A DNA stretch of 46,985 nt from Bacteroidota bacterium (lineage in GTDB: Bacteria > Bacteroidota > Bacteroidia > B-17B0 > Aurantibacillaceae), in assembly GCA_021155905.1 (NCBI GenBank), contig JAJNBG010000031.1, positions 1 to 46,985 of the forward strand, in the 5' to 3' direction. A model generated the notes under the pieces. That model had not been told where the DNA came from. It did not search any database and worked only from the letters and a program-made list of their open reading frames with translations. Shown piece after piece: positions 35,358 to 43,392 of this stretch. The translations under genes were made by a program, and so were the position numbers. Position 1 is the first letter of the stretch, and every line of letters starts with the position of its first letter.

Positions 35358-35997
35358 ATTAAGTGACGTATCCTTTTTTTTATTTTTTTCATTCTGTGTG
35401 AATGCACAGGACACCATTTTCGTTGTTCCCTCTCAAGCGCTGTTAGTAAGAGTTTTGGAAATTTCTTCCAATGAAGTGACCTATAAAAATTTTTATAATC
35501 CGGATGGTATCTTGAGAAAACTGAGGAACGATCAGATTGAAAAGATTGTTTACGAGAATGGAAAAACCGAATCCCGTTTTCAGATAAAAGAGAAAACCAT
35601 GGGAGCCATAAAACAATCCCAATTGTTTGTGGTGGAAGGGAAGCATATTGCACTAAATAATGTGGATATCACTCATAAGGAGGCATTCAAAATCATGCTC
35701 AAAAAAGATCCTGCAACTAATTCCGAAGATCTTAATGGCGCACTGGTGGATGCCGATAGTAAAAAAAATGGCCAGATTGCGTTTAATATCCTGGCTCCGG
35801 TAAGTGCTGTTGGCGGTGTTTATTTTGCGAGACAGCATCGTTATAATGATCCAACAGAAAAATTAAAAGCAAAGGTTTATTTCATAAGTGGCTTAAGTGT
35901 TTGTGTACTTTCGATCATTACAGCACAAATTTATAAGTCTATCAAAAATCAGCATATCCGTCAGGCAGCCTTACTTTATAACGCAGATTTATTATGA
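35350..35997 (+). CDS. Tandem membrane paralog 2 of 3
   Basis: 215 aa. Same plan as its neighbours: signal peptide, then QDTIFVVPSQALLVRVLEISSNEVTYKNFYNPDGILRKLRNDQIEKIVYENG, a charged middle and two C-terminal hydrophobic helices (AFNILAPVSAVGGVYF and VYFISGLSVCVLSIITA). The LPDGP turn of the other two is NPDGI here. It overlaps the previous gene by 8 bp and the next by 4 bp (ATGA), so translation is probably coupled. Function unknown. Confidence 0.73.
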   Translation: MSRLSDVSFFLFFSFCVNAQDTIFVVPSQALLVRVLEISSNEVTYKNFYNPDGILRKLRNDQIEKIVYENGKTESRFQIKEKTMGAIKQSQLFVVEGKHIALNNVDITHKEAFKIMLKKDPATNSEDLNGALVDADSKKNGQIAFNILAPVSAVGGVYFARQHRYNDPTEKLKAKVYFISGLSVCVLSIITAQIYKSIKNQHIRQAALLYNADLL

Positions 35998-36683
35998 TAA
36001 AAGGAACATTATGGTGGTGTATATTATTTTGTTTGGTTCGAATGATGATGAACGGACAGGATACAATTTATAAACGTAATGGAGACCTGATTGCCGCAAA
36101 GGTTCTGGAGATTAACATTCACGAGATATCGTTTAAACGAATCGATTTACCGGACGGCCCTTTGATCATTGTTTCAAAAAATGAGATCCTGAAAATAAAA
36201 TATGCCACGGGCGTGATTGATTCTTTTAATGTTGTGCAACCACCGGCACAGGGACCTGTTGTCAGAGTGCCTGTGAAAATTTATTCCAATCCGGATTTCA
36301 TTAAATTAGCGATGAGAAGAGGAGTCTATGTATATCGTGGACATAACATTCCGGACAGAAAGTTATTATCCATTGCTAATAGGCGAAATCTGGAGTGGAA
36401 CAATAAGGAAATCACTGAAAATATAACGGCATGTAAGAGAAACAAAACACTACAGTACGCCATTGGATTTGGGGGCGCTGGATTTGGAATTTTATGTTTG
36501 TACGGAAGCGCGGCTGCCATTAGTTATGATACGAGCGTTGGTAATGTGCTTTTAAGTATGGCAGCAGCTTCAGTTGGTACAGCGGCCATTGTGTCGTCGC
36601 AGGTTGTTTCGTTCTCCTATAAACTGAAACGGGTAAAGAACGCAAATAAAGTGATGGACTTGTATAATCAATCTTTGAGATAA
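35994..36683 (+). CDS. Tandem membrane paralog 3 of 3
   Basis: 229 aa. A signal-like N-terminus (GTLWWCILFCLVRMMMNGQ), then QDTIYKRNGDLIAAKVLEINIHEISFKRIDLPDGPLIIVSKNEILKIKYATG. Two C-terminal glycine/alanine-rich helices (AIGFGGAGFGILCLYGSAAAI and LLSMAAASVGTAAIVSS). It is the closest of the three to the core QDTI...G-D-I-AKV-EI...DGP-IVSK consensus. Its stop overlaps the omega-amidase ATG by one base (TAATG). Confidence 0.75.
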   Translation: MIKGTLWWCILFCLVRMMMNGQDTIYKRNGDLIAAKVLEINIHEISFKRIDLPDGPLIIVSKNEILKIKYATGVIDSFNVVQPPAQGPVVRVPVKIYSNPDFIKLAMRRGVYVYRGHNIPDRKLLSIANRRNLEWNNKEITENITACKRNKTLQYAIGFGGAGFGILCLYGSAAAISYDTSVGNVLLSMAAASVGTAAIVSSQVVSFSYKLKRVKNANKVMDLYNQSLR

Positions 36684-37471
36684 TGAATGATTTAAAAATT
36701 ACTACGGTTCAAACGCATTTATGCTGGGAAGACGTTGCTAGAAATTTAACACATTTTGATGAGAAGTTAGATAGCATTTCGCAGGCAACTGATATTATTG
36801 TATTGCCGGAAATGTTCACTACCGGATTTACAATGAAGCCTGAAGCATTGGCAGAAGAACATGGAGGGAAGGGGTTACTATGGATGCAGCGAAAAGCTGC
36901 GGAGAAGAACTGCATTATTACAGGAAGCATTTCTGTAAAACAAAATGAGCTTTACTATAACCGGTTATATTGGGTAAAGCCTGACGGAACATATGAGGTA
37001 TATGATAAACGACATTTGTTCAGAATGGGAAACGAGCATCAGCATTACACAGCGGGAGAAAAAAAGCTGATTGTTGAGTACAAGGGATGGAAAATTTGTC
37101 CGATGGTTTGTTATGATATACGTTTTCCTGTATGGAGCCGGAATATCAAGGAAAACACTTACGACGTGTTACTGTATGTTGCAAACTGGCCCGAAGTCAG
37201 AAGCTATCCCTGGAGACAGTTATTAATTGCAAGAGCCATCGAGAATCAGGCATTCGTTGTTGGGGTTAACCGTGTGGGGGAAGATGGAAATGGTATATCA
37301 CATTCAGGAGATTCATGTATCATTAATCCAAGAGGAGAGGTATTAGTGTGTTCGGTTCCGCACCAGGATGTTGTTGAAACCCAGTCACTGTCGTACTTAT
37401 ATTTAGAGGAATTTCGGAAAGCTTTTCCTGTCATGTTAGACGGCGATGAGTTTATAATATCCAAAAAATAA
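36683..37471 (+). CDS. Omega-amidase (nitrilase superfamily, YafV/NIT2-like)
   Basis: 262 aa. The Glu-Lys-Cys triad is E43 (LPEMFTTGF), K109 (YDKRHLFRMG) and C143 (CYDIRFPVW). FRMGNEHQHYTAG is typical of the YafV branch. It hydrolyses 2-oxoglutaramate and 2-oxosuccinamate. Together with the aminotransferase at 33511 this forms the glutamine transaminase/omega-amidase route used in methionine salvage. The 311 bp after it (37472-37782) hold no gene I can support. Confidence 0.88.
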   Translation: MNDLKITTVQTHLCWEDVARNLTHFDEKLDSISQATDIIVLPEMFTTGFTMKPEALAEEHGGKGLLWMQRKAAEKNCIITGSISVKQNELYYNRLYWVKPDGTYEVYDKRHLFRMGNEHQHYTAGEKKLIVEYKGWKICPMVCYDIRFPVWSRNIKENTYDVLLYVANWPEVRSYPWRQLLIARAIENQAFVVGVNRVGEDGNGISHSGDSCIINPRGEVLVCSVPHQDVVETQSLSYLYLEEFRKAFPVMLDGDEFIISKK

Positions 37472-37782
37472 TTCTTTATTATTTATGCTGATTTACCGGC
37501 CGGCGGAGTCTTCGTGCATAAGCTTATTTCAATATGTTTTCCGGTAGCATGATGCAGGTTGCAAAAATCACAGAAATACTTTCATTAAAAATTTTGAACA
37601 CCCGGAAACTTAATCCCGGCGATCAAATAACGGACTTTAAAGATTAACAAAGCTTTAAGGTCTCAAGGGTTTTAATTTTACATTTTGATTTGAACATTGG
37701 AAAATGTTTGCATTGTAAAACAGGTAATTCAGAAAAAACATTTCGGTTCCCGGTTATTAAAGACTCAAAAAACAATATTACG

Positions 37783-38646
37783 ATGAAGAAAACTCTACTC
37801 TTAATTCTGACGGGCATCTATTTTAATGTGCATAGCCAGTTGTATAATGCAGGAACCTTGTTTGAAGTTTACTATGATGTAAATCCGGATACGCTGTTGA
37901 ATTATAATGTAACGCCTTATACAAATGAGACGTTCGGATTGAATCTGTTTGGCGAACCATCTGACGATATTCAGTTTACTGCCAGGGGAGCCGTTAGCTC
38001 TTCCGGTTCTTCGGCATACATAAGCGTGACGTCATTCAATCCCAACCTTTATCTTTTGTTTGGAAGATGGGATTCCGTTTTTGTTGTCGGAACTTCGACC
38101 TGGGATGTGACCAAGATAGCCAAACCATTGCTTGTTACAGAGCCCATTGATGCCCCCGACGCCATTTGGGAAACCGGCACACTTTATTTAACAGATCACT
38201 CCGGCCACAGTGGAGGAAATAAGACCGTGAATGATTTCGTTGGCCTAGAAAAATTTATTGGCATAAAATATGAAAACAATGGTAGTTTTAGTTACGGTTG
38301 GATAAGAGTTAAATGTCCCGGGGAAGATTCCTGTTTTGTAAAGGACTTGTCCTATTCGCAGATTAGTATTGGGATCGATGAAAAAGGGGAAGGCTCTGTT
38401 CAGGTATTTCCCAATCCGTCAAAAGGAAATTTTTACATCAACAATACGGACATCACTTCGTTTGATGCAGCGAAATTATCTCTTACCAATATGTATGGCC
38501 AAAAAATTAATTTCAGCTATGAGTTTAAAGGACTGGATATAAAAATTATTACAGAAGATAATCTTGCCCAGGGATGTTATTTTCTGAAGTATAATTCTGA
38601 TTCAAGGAATTTTTCCAAGAAATTGATAAAAAGCACGGATGAATAG
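37783..38646 (+). CDS. T9SS cargo protein of unknown function
   Basis: 287 aa from the ATG at 37783 (MKKTLLLILTGIYFNVHSQ signal peptide); in-frame codons upstream are not part of a leader. The beta-rich mature part contains GWIRVKCPGEDSCFVKDLSYSQ. A T9SS sorting domain starts at VFPNPSKGNFYINNTD and ends near SRNFSKKLIK. No catalytic motif is seen. It is a single gene followed by 188 bp without genes. Confidence 0.75.
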   Translation: MKKTLLLILTGIYFNVHSQLYNAGTLFEVYYDVNPDTLLNYNVTPYTNETFGLNLFGEPSDDIQFTARGAVSSSGSSAYISVTSFNPNLYLLFGRWDSVFVVGTSTWDVTKIAKPLLVTEPIDAPDAIWETGTLYLTDHSGHSGGNKTVNDFVGLEKFIGIKYENNGSFSYGWIRVKCPGEDSCFVKDLSYSQISIGIDEKGEGSVQVFPNPSKGNFYINNTDITSFDAAKLSLTNMYGQKINFSYEFKGLDIKIITEDNLAQGCYFLKYNSDSRNFSKKLIKSTDE

Positions 38647-38834
38647 GGCCACATTTACTCTGAACCAAATATCTGCAACCATTGAACTGAGAAATGCTTT
38701 CTCTGCTTGATGAAATATAAGGATTCATTAATTGAGCGACTCAAAAATGGGTTTAAACAAATTCAAAATAATACCGGCCGTTAATGAACTAATATTGTAT
38801 CAGGATCTAACTAATTTATTCCACTGATGTTGCC

Positions 38835-40133
38835 ATGAAAAAATTATCTCTTCCATATTTAGTATTATTTTTCTTCTGTGCCTTCCTTATCATGTCTGCA
38901 TGGAAATTTAACGCTCCGCCTCCTCCTGTTAAAGTAGAAATAAAGAAAACAAAAAACGCTTTTCAGTTATACCGGAACGGCGAACCTTATTTTATAAACG
39001 GTGCAGGGGGTTATTCCAATTATGATCAGTTAAAGTATTATGGCGGAAATTCCGTCCGTATCTGGACTACGAATGGAGCAAAAGAATATCTGGACGAAGC
39101 TTACAAAAATGGTCTGACAGTAACTCTTGGACTTGATATGAAACTGGAAAGGCACGGATTTAATTACAGCAATAAAAAGGCTGTGAAGGAACAGTTTGAA
39201 AAACTAAAAAAAGAGGTACTGGCATACAAAGATCATCCTGCTTTATTGATTTGGGGTGTTGGTAATGAAGTGGATCAGTTTGCAAAAAATTTTGAGGTGT
39301 GGGATGCCGTGAATGAGCTGGCGGCGTTTATACATGAAGTGGATCCTAATCATCTTACCACGACAATGCTCGCCGGTGTTCCTGAGCCGCATATCAAGGA
39401 AATTATGAAGCGAGCCCCTAACATTGATATATTATCCATTAATGCGTTTTCAGATCTTCCTTATATCCGTTATAAAATAGTTAAGGCAGGATGGAAAGGC
39501 CCGTACCTGGTTGGTGAGTGGGGTGCGTCCGGTTACTGGGAGGCCCCGAAAACACCATGGGGGGTTTTTCTCGAAGAAACCAGTACGCAAAAAGCGGATG
39601 TCTGCGAAGACCGTTACAGGAAAGGGATTGCATCCAATAAAGATCTTTGTTTAGGAAGCTACGCGTTTTACTGGGGATGGAAACAGGCACGAACACATAC
39701 ATTGTTGAGTTTATATCTGGAATCGGGGGAAAAAATAGGCGTCATCGACAAACTACAAAAAGAATGGACCGGAAAGGATCCTGTAAACAAATCCCCTATC
39801 ATTAAGCCGGTTGGTATTGACGATAAACAGGTGCATAAAGGAATTTATCTTCAACCCTCAACAAATCACATGGCTTTCACGGATGCCAGTGACCCTGAAA
39901 ACGATCAGATAAAATACAAATGGGAAATTTTGTATGAAAGCTCTGAAACAAAAGAAGGTGGAGACACCGAGAATAAACCTGCTGCAGTGGAAGGCCTGAT
40001 TCTTGATGGAAAAGGGAAACAGTTGTCATTCAAGAGCCCTGCAAAAGAAGGTGCTTACCGGTTATTTGTTTATGTGTTTGACGGGCATAATAATGTGGCC
40101 ACAGCGAACGCTCCGTTTTATGTTAAGAAATAA
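38835..40133 (+). CDS. Glycoside hydrolase (clan GH-A TIM barrel) with C-terminal Ig-like domain
   Basis: 432 aa. A signal anchor or signal peptide at about 8-22 is followed by a proline stretch (PPPP). The TIM barrel (about 45-300) has acid/base N144-E145 in WGVGNEVD and nucleophile E228 in YLVGEWGASGYW; the motif spacing fits the GH2/GH5-like clan A. A C-terminal Ig- or PKD-like domain (about 325-430) contains FTDASDPENDQIKYKWEI. No T9SS domain. Substrate unknown; a beta-linked glycan such as a glucan or mannan is likely. It stands alone. Confidence 0.8.
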   Translation: MKKLSLPYLVLFFFCAFLIMSAWKFNAPPPPVKVEIKKTKNAFQLYRNGEPYFINGAGGYSNYDQLKYYGGNSVRIWTTNGAKEYLDEAYKNGLTVTLGLDMKLERHGFNYSNKKAVKEQFEKLKKEVLAYKDHPALLIWGVGNEVDQFAKNFEVWDAVNELAAFIHEVDPNHLTTTMLAGVPEPHIKEIMKRAPNIDILSINAFSDLPYIRYKIVKAGWKGPYLVGEWGASGYWEAPKTPWGVFLEETSTQKADVCEDRYRKGIASNKDLCLGSYAFYWGWKQARTHTLLSLYLESGEKIGVIDKLQKEWTGKDPVNKSPIIKPVGIDDKQVHKGIYLQPSTNHMAFTDASDPENDQIKYKWEILYESSETKEGGDTENKPAAVEGLILDGKGKQLSFKSPAKEGAYRLFVYVFDGHNNVATANAPFYVKK

Positions 40134-40185
40134 CAGGATTTTCTTATAAAATTCTATAATGGCAATAGCGTCTGAAATTATTTTC

Positions 40186-40581
40186 CTACTGTTTTGGCGG
40201 CTGTAGCATTCCCACACGGTTACCTTCCGAATCCGTAAATGACACGTATTGACCAATACCCGGAATTTCTACCGGTTCCCCTAAAATTTTGCCCCCGGTA
40301 TCGCTTACTTTTTTAATGGACTCTTTTATGTTTTCGACCGATATCACTACTGAAGGAACAGCAGGATTGGCAGCATCAGGTTTATAAAATCCTCCGTTGA
40401 TGTTTCCAGGTGTTTTTATCATCATGTTTTCATCCATCTCCGTTGTTCCGGCCAATACATAATCACTCATGTCGCTGCTCAGTTTTTTCATTTGCCAGCC
40501 AAATGCTTTCGAGTAAAAATTCATCACACGCTCATGGTCTTTATAAGGCATTTCAAAATGTACTACAGGATCTGCTTTCAT
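40186..40581 (-). CDS. VOC-family (glyoxalase-fold) protein
   Basis: 131 aa from the ATG at 40581 (MKADPVVHFEMPYKDHERVMNFYSKAFGWQMKKL). Two beta-alpha-beta-beta-beta modules, with PSVVISVENIKESIKKVSDTGGKILGEPVEIPGIGQYVSFTDSEGNRVGMLQ in the second half. A longer frame upstream does not look like part of the fold. Substrate unknown; resembles the small VOC proteins near PhnB. It is the last ordinary gene before the cassette array. Confidence 0.85.
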   Translation of the reverse strand: MKADPVVHFEMPYKDHERVMNFYSKAFGWQMKKLSSDMSDYVLAGTTEMDENMMIKTPGNINGGFYKPDAANPAVPSVVISVENIKESIKKVSDTGGKILGEPVEIPGIGQYVSFTDSEGNRVGMLQPPKQ

Positions 40582-40712
40582 CGCTTTAAGGTTTAAGAAA
40601 TTTGTACGACAAAATTCGGCAAAAACGAAGAATTTCAATTTGCATAAAAACCAGAAAAACATGCATAGATACCAGGATAATAGAATTCATTCCCGGAGAG
40701 GGGATCTATTAA

Positions 40713-40783
40713 TTTGCAAATGCTTTGATGCCTGTACTGAGCGAAGTCGAAGTATCTGCGCGCATTATCGATAGTTTGTGTTA
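40713..40783 (-). repeat. Array repeat R0 (attC-like, one half only, array edge)
   Basis: Only the right part is present: TTTGCAAATGC, the small palindrome GTACTGAGCGAAGTCGAAGTA, a decayed outer arm (GCGCGCATTATCGATAG) and GTTA at 40780-40783. The promoter half and left arm are missing at the junction with ordinary chromosome. It would be the distal, oldest site of an integron-like array. Confidence 0.6.
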
Positions 40784-40795
40784 GTACCAATAGCT

Positions 40796-41008
40796 TTATT
40801 TTATTGAGCAACCAACGTTCCCGCCACTTAGTTTATGTTCATGCTCAGTATATTCCTTACACTTTTTTGTCGCCTGATACCTATTAGCTTTAATATTATA
40901 TACTTTAACTTGAGGTCCACCCACACAACGGCATTCAAATTCTTTTCTGCAACTAGCAAAAATTAGTATCGTTATTGATAATAAAACTATAATTTTCATA
41001 TTGTCCAT
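40796..41008 (-). CDS. Cassette 0: small lipoprotein
   Basis: 70 aa from the ATG at 41008 (or 40999). The lipobox LIFASC with Cys near residue 19 is followed by a cysteine-rich mature part (CRKEFECRCVGG, KKCKEYTEHEHKL, GNVGC). A longer frame to 41083 reads into repeat R1 and is not credible. No known family. It is the last cassette of the array, next to a decayed repeat, and R1 upstream lacks the promoter seen in the other copies, so it may be silent. Confidence 0.6.
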   Translation of the reverse strand: MDNMKIIVLLSITILIFASCRKEFECRCVGGPQVKVYNIKANRYQATKKCKEYTEHEHKLSGGNVGCSIK

Positions 41009-41019
41009 TTTTGCATTTA

Positions 41020-41101
41020 GGTCTGGTAGTGGGGTTTGAAACCGTTTTCTACCGCTTTTGCAAATGCTTTGACCTGCCCGCATTACTGGCAGGTGCTGTT
41101 A
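41020..41101 (-). repeat. Array repeat R1 (attC-like, left half decayed)
   Basis: The left arm is eroded to GGTCTGGTAGTGG and the promoter segment is deleted. The inner TTTTGCAAATGC, the right arm CCCGCATTACTGGCAGG and the terminal GTTA (41098-41101) remain. Confidence 0.65.
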
Positions 41102-41623
41102 GGGGTAGTTGTTTTTAACGATTACAAATTGTTGTCCGCTCAACTCTCTCAGTTTTTGTAAGTCAGTAGCATTAATTTTAAACAAAAAGTCTGTCCAATC
41201 ATAGCAGTTGCCACAAGCTTTTACGGGCAGAGGCTTAACAGCCGTAGAAAAAATTGCTATATCTATGAGATCTATTTTATTGTCTATGAAATAACGCCTT
41301 ATTAACTTCTTTGGTGTTTTTTCATATGATTCACGATCATAATGGAATTGTTTACAATACATCAACCAAAAATCAAAATTACCCTGGTTCTTATATAGAA
41401 TCCAAATAGGCTGATTGTCCGCTGTCCACACATGGTCTATGCTCACAATTGCAGTGTCAGCCGAAAAACTAAAATTAAGAGAATCTCCATTTATCATAAG
41501 AAAATTCTGGTCGATAAATTCCGGAGTAAAAAAGTACTGTTCGTTTTTTAAAGTAAACTTTTCTTGTCCATGTAATACATGAGATAAGCATAAAATGAAA
41601 AGTATGAATGTTTTTTGTCTCAT
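41099..41623 (-). CDS. Cassette 1: secreted protein of unknown function
   Basis: 174 aa with a signal peptide (MRQKTFILFILCLSHVLHGQ). The mature protein has IDHVWTADNQPIWILYKNQGNFDFWLMYCKQF and a CGNCYDW motif (CxxC) near the C-terminus. No family recognised. Its TAA stop is formed by the TTA of the repeat core at 41099-41101, and its ATG lies 11 bp from repeat R2, so nearly the whole leader is repeat. The segment ends are complementary (TTAGGGGTA... and ...TACCCTTA). Confidence 0.68.
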   Translation of the reverse strand: MRQKTFILFILCLSHVLHGQEKFTLKNEQYFFTPEFIDQNFLMINGDSLNFSFSADTAIVSIDHVWTADNQPIWILYKNQGNFDFWLMYCKQFHYDRESYEKTPKKLIRRYFIDNKIDLIDIAIFSTAVKPLPVKACGNCYDWTDFLFKINATDLQKLRELSGQQFVIVKNNYP

Positions 41624-41634
41624 AACAATTACCC

Positions 41635-41837
41635 TTATGTTTTGCAGCTATCAGTAGCGAGCTCGAGGCTGTTTCTACCGAATGCTTCCAAACAAAGATA
41701 ACTGTTCTTAGGTATTTGCAAAGCAAAAATTAAAAACTGGCGCCTGAGCTTGTCGAAGGTACCGCTTTTGCAAATGCTTTGACGCCTGTACTGAGCGACG
41801 TCGAAGTAATTGCCCGCATTACTGGTAGATGCTGTTA
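41635..41837 (-). repeat. Array repeat R2 (attC-like, complete, 203 bp)
   Basis: Left end TTATG (variant of TAACG) plus TTTTGCAGCTATCAGTAGCG; right end CCCGCATTACTGGTAGATGC plus GTTA. The inner stem is TATTTGCAAAGC / GCTTTTGCAAATG. The centre holds two extra palindromes: CCTGAGCTTGTCGAAGG at 41743-41759 and GTACTGAGCGACGTCGAAGTA at 41788-41808. It carries the outward promoter at 41693-41722. Confidence 0.75.
41693..41722 (-). promoter_or_regulatory. Repeat-borne promoter in R2
   Basis: On the minus strand TTTG (41722-41719), an 18-bp spacer and TATCTTTG (41700-41693): an exact match to both Bacteroidota boxes, aimed at cassette 1 (ATG at 41623). Confidence 0.65.
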
Positions 41838-41847
41838 GCAGCTGTGG

Positions 41848-42246
41848 TTATTTTCGCCTTAGTTCTTTACCACCACCGTCGTAAGCTTCTGCATTCAAAA
41901 ACAGAATGTTTCCGTTAATTTCAAATGATTCAGAGGTCTTCATGTTTGAATAGTCTATAATATATTCTGTTTTGCCTGAATATATACTCCTCTGTTCCAC
42001 AAAGGAAAATTTAGTTCTACTCTTAAGTATTGAATTCTGATAAACATTGCATTTACCATATTTTGTAAATTCTATTGTAGTCTTGCCATTACTTTTAGTT
42101 GTATTCCCCCAGCCGTTAGTTTCTGAAACTAAAGTCCATTTCCCAATTAACCCCGATGTCTTTGAGCCAGGAAGTTTTACTTTTTTGCAGGAAGCCCATA
42201 CAATTAAAAAGATAATTGTCAAGAGAATGATTTTAATAGATTTCAT
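41848..42246 (-). CDS. Cassette 2: lipocalin-like lipoprotein
   Basis: 132 aa. The lipobox IVWASC at about 15-20 predicts a lipoprotein. GLIGKWTLVSETNGWG...GKTTIEFTKYGKCNVYQNS resembles the start of lipocalin-like beta-barrel domains found in Bacteroidota lipoproteins. Ligand unknown. The ATG lies 31 bp from repeat R3. Confidence 0.68.
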   Translation of the reverse strand: MKSIKIILLTIIFLIVWASCKKVKLPGSKTSGLIGKWTLVSETNGWGNTTKSNGKTTIEFTKYGKCNVYQNSILKSRTKFSFVEQRSIYSGKTEYIIDYSNMKTSESFEINGNILFLNAEAYDGGGKELRRK

Positions 42247-42277
42247 GTCTTATGGATTTTGTCCAAACAATAGTATA

Positions 42278-42479
42278 TAACGTTTTGCAGCTACCAGTTT
42301 GCGAGCTCAAGGCTGTTTCTACCGAATGCTTCTAACAAAAGATAACTGTTCCTATGCATTTGCAAAGCAAAAATTAACTATCCCGATGGCAATCGGGAGT
42401 CTGCCGCTTTTGCAAATGCTTTAACGCCTGTACTGAGCGAAGTCGAAGTATTTGCCTGCATTACTGGTAGGTGTTGTTA
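42278..42479 (-). repeat. Array repeat R3 (attC-like, complete, 202 bp)
   Basis: TAACG...GCAGCTACCAG on the left and CTGCATTACTGGTAGGTG...GTTA on the right. It contains TCCCGATGGCAATCGGGA (42381-42398), a REP-like palindrome, and GTACTGAGCGAAGTCGAAGTA (42430-42450). The inner TTTGCAAAGC/GCTTTTGCAAA stem is intact. Confidence 0.78.
42336..42366 (-). promoter_or_regulatory. Repeat-borne promoter in R3, one base inserted in -7 box
   Basis: TTTG (42366-42363) and TATCTTTTG (42344-42336): the -7 box has an extra T compared with the other copies, so it may be weaker. Aimed at cassette 2. Confidence 0.45.
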
Positions 42480-42536
42480 GCTGCTGTGGTTTTCTTTTAG
42501 TTAACGCATACACAGATCTGCACGATACAGGGAAAT

Positions 42537-43151
42537 TTATTTTAATTTCTCATTGATAAGTAACTTATACTTATAGCGTTTGTTCCATTCTTTGTTTTTA
42601 TAATCTAAGACAGAGTCTTTTGCTTCACGTTTAAGCTTTTCCTCTTTGAATTGTTCTTTTAAAGCAAACTTCTCAAGATATTCATCAAACATGCTGTCTT
42701 TAAACTTTTTTATTTCTCCGTCAATTTTTTCAGAATAATATTCTTTAAAAACTTCATCTGGTTTAGGGGAGAATATTAAATTTTCAGTTTGTGTTGGTAT
42801 TACATTGGCTTCTGCACATCTTACAAAATGACAGAGTGGGCCATCAATAATAACATAATACATTTCTTTGTCGTAAACACGAATTAAGTTTCCGAAGTAA
42901 TCACAAAACCACTCGTATGGTATTTCTGAATCTTTAAGTTTCTCTACCTGGCCACCTTTATTTACTTCAATAGACAATGCTCTGGGAGTAATATTGACGA
43001 AATTAATTCCTTCTACGGGTTTATTATTTTCAAAGTCCTCGAATGTTTTATAAAATTTACCGGCTGTTTTCGGAACTTTAATTGTTTTCCCTAGTTGAGC
43101 ACTGATTGTCAAACTGCATAGCAATAAAAATATGGATAGTAATTTTTTCAT
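42537..43151 (-). CDS. Cassette 3: secreted protein of unknown function
   Basis: 204 aa. A signal peptide (MKKLLSIFLLLCSLTISAQ) is followed by a compact alpha/beta part (FEDFENNKPVEGINFVNITPRALSIEV, YYVIIDGPLCHFVRC) and a long, highly charged helix at the C-terminus (about 135-204). I do not recognise the family. The ATG lies 78 bp from repeat R4, the longest leader in the array. Confidence 0.7.
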   Translation of the reverse strand: MKKLLSIFLLLCSLTISAQLGKTIKVPKTAGKFYKTFEDFENNKPVEGINFVNITPRALSIEVNKGGQVEKLKDSEIPYEWFCDYFGNLIRVYDKEMYYVIIDGPLCHFVRCAEANVIPTQTENLIFSPKPDEVFKEYYSEKIDGEIKKFKDSMFDEYLEKFALKEQFKEEKLKREAKDSVLDYKNKEWNKRYKYKLLINEKLK

Positions 43152-43229
43152 TGTCTTTTTTTTGAAGTAAATATAAATATATTTTTATATTGGTTCGATG
43201 TCTATGGTTATTTTTCTTACCATTGGCAC

Positions 43230-43392
43230 TAACGTTTTGCAGCTACCAGAAGTGCGGCTCAAGGCACTTTCTACCGAATGCTTCCTAACAAAGATAACTG
43301 TTCCTATGCATTTGCAAAGCAAAAATAATAAACTTGTCTACCGCTTTTGCAAATGCTTTGTTGTCTGCCCGCATTACTGGTAGGTGCTGTTA
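43230..43392 (-). repeat. Array repeat R4 (attC-like, complete, 163 bp)
   Basis: Outer arms 43230-43257 and 43369-43392 pair through TAAC/GTTA, skip an asymmetric spacer, then pair over CTACCAGAAGTGCGG / CCGCATTACTGGTAG with few mismatches. The inner stem GCATTTGCAAAGC / GCTTTTGCAAATGC follows. It has no added palindromes, so this is the simplest complete copy. Confidence 0.8.
43289..43318 (-). promoter_or_regulatory. Repeat-borne promoter in R4
   Basis: TTTG (43318-43315), 18-bp spacer, TATCTTTG (43296-43289), aimed at cassette 3. Confidence 0.65.

Noticed and set aside
37472..37782. Possible small gene or RNA between the omega-amidase and the T9SS cargo gene
   Set aside because: No start with a coding pattern, no stable hairpin series and no tRNA-like fold could be made out; I see only AT-rich sequence.
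41009..41083. N-terminal extension of the cassette 0 lipoprotein
   Set aside because: The added 25 residues come from repeat R1 and would bury the lipoprotein signal peptide.
43198..43383. Plus-strand reading frame across repeat R4
   Set aside because: It translates the repeat itself; almost the same peptide (ECFLTKITVPMHLQSKNNKLVYRF-like) appears from repeat R8, so it is a by-product of the repeated sequence.
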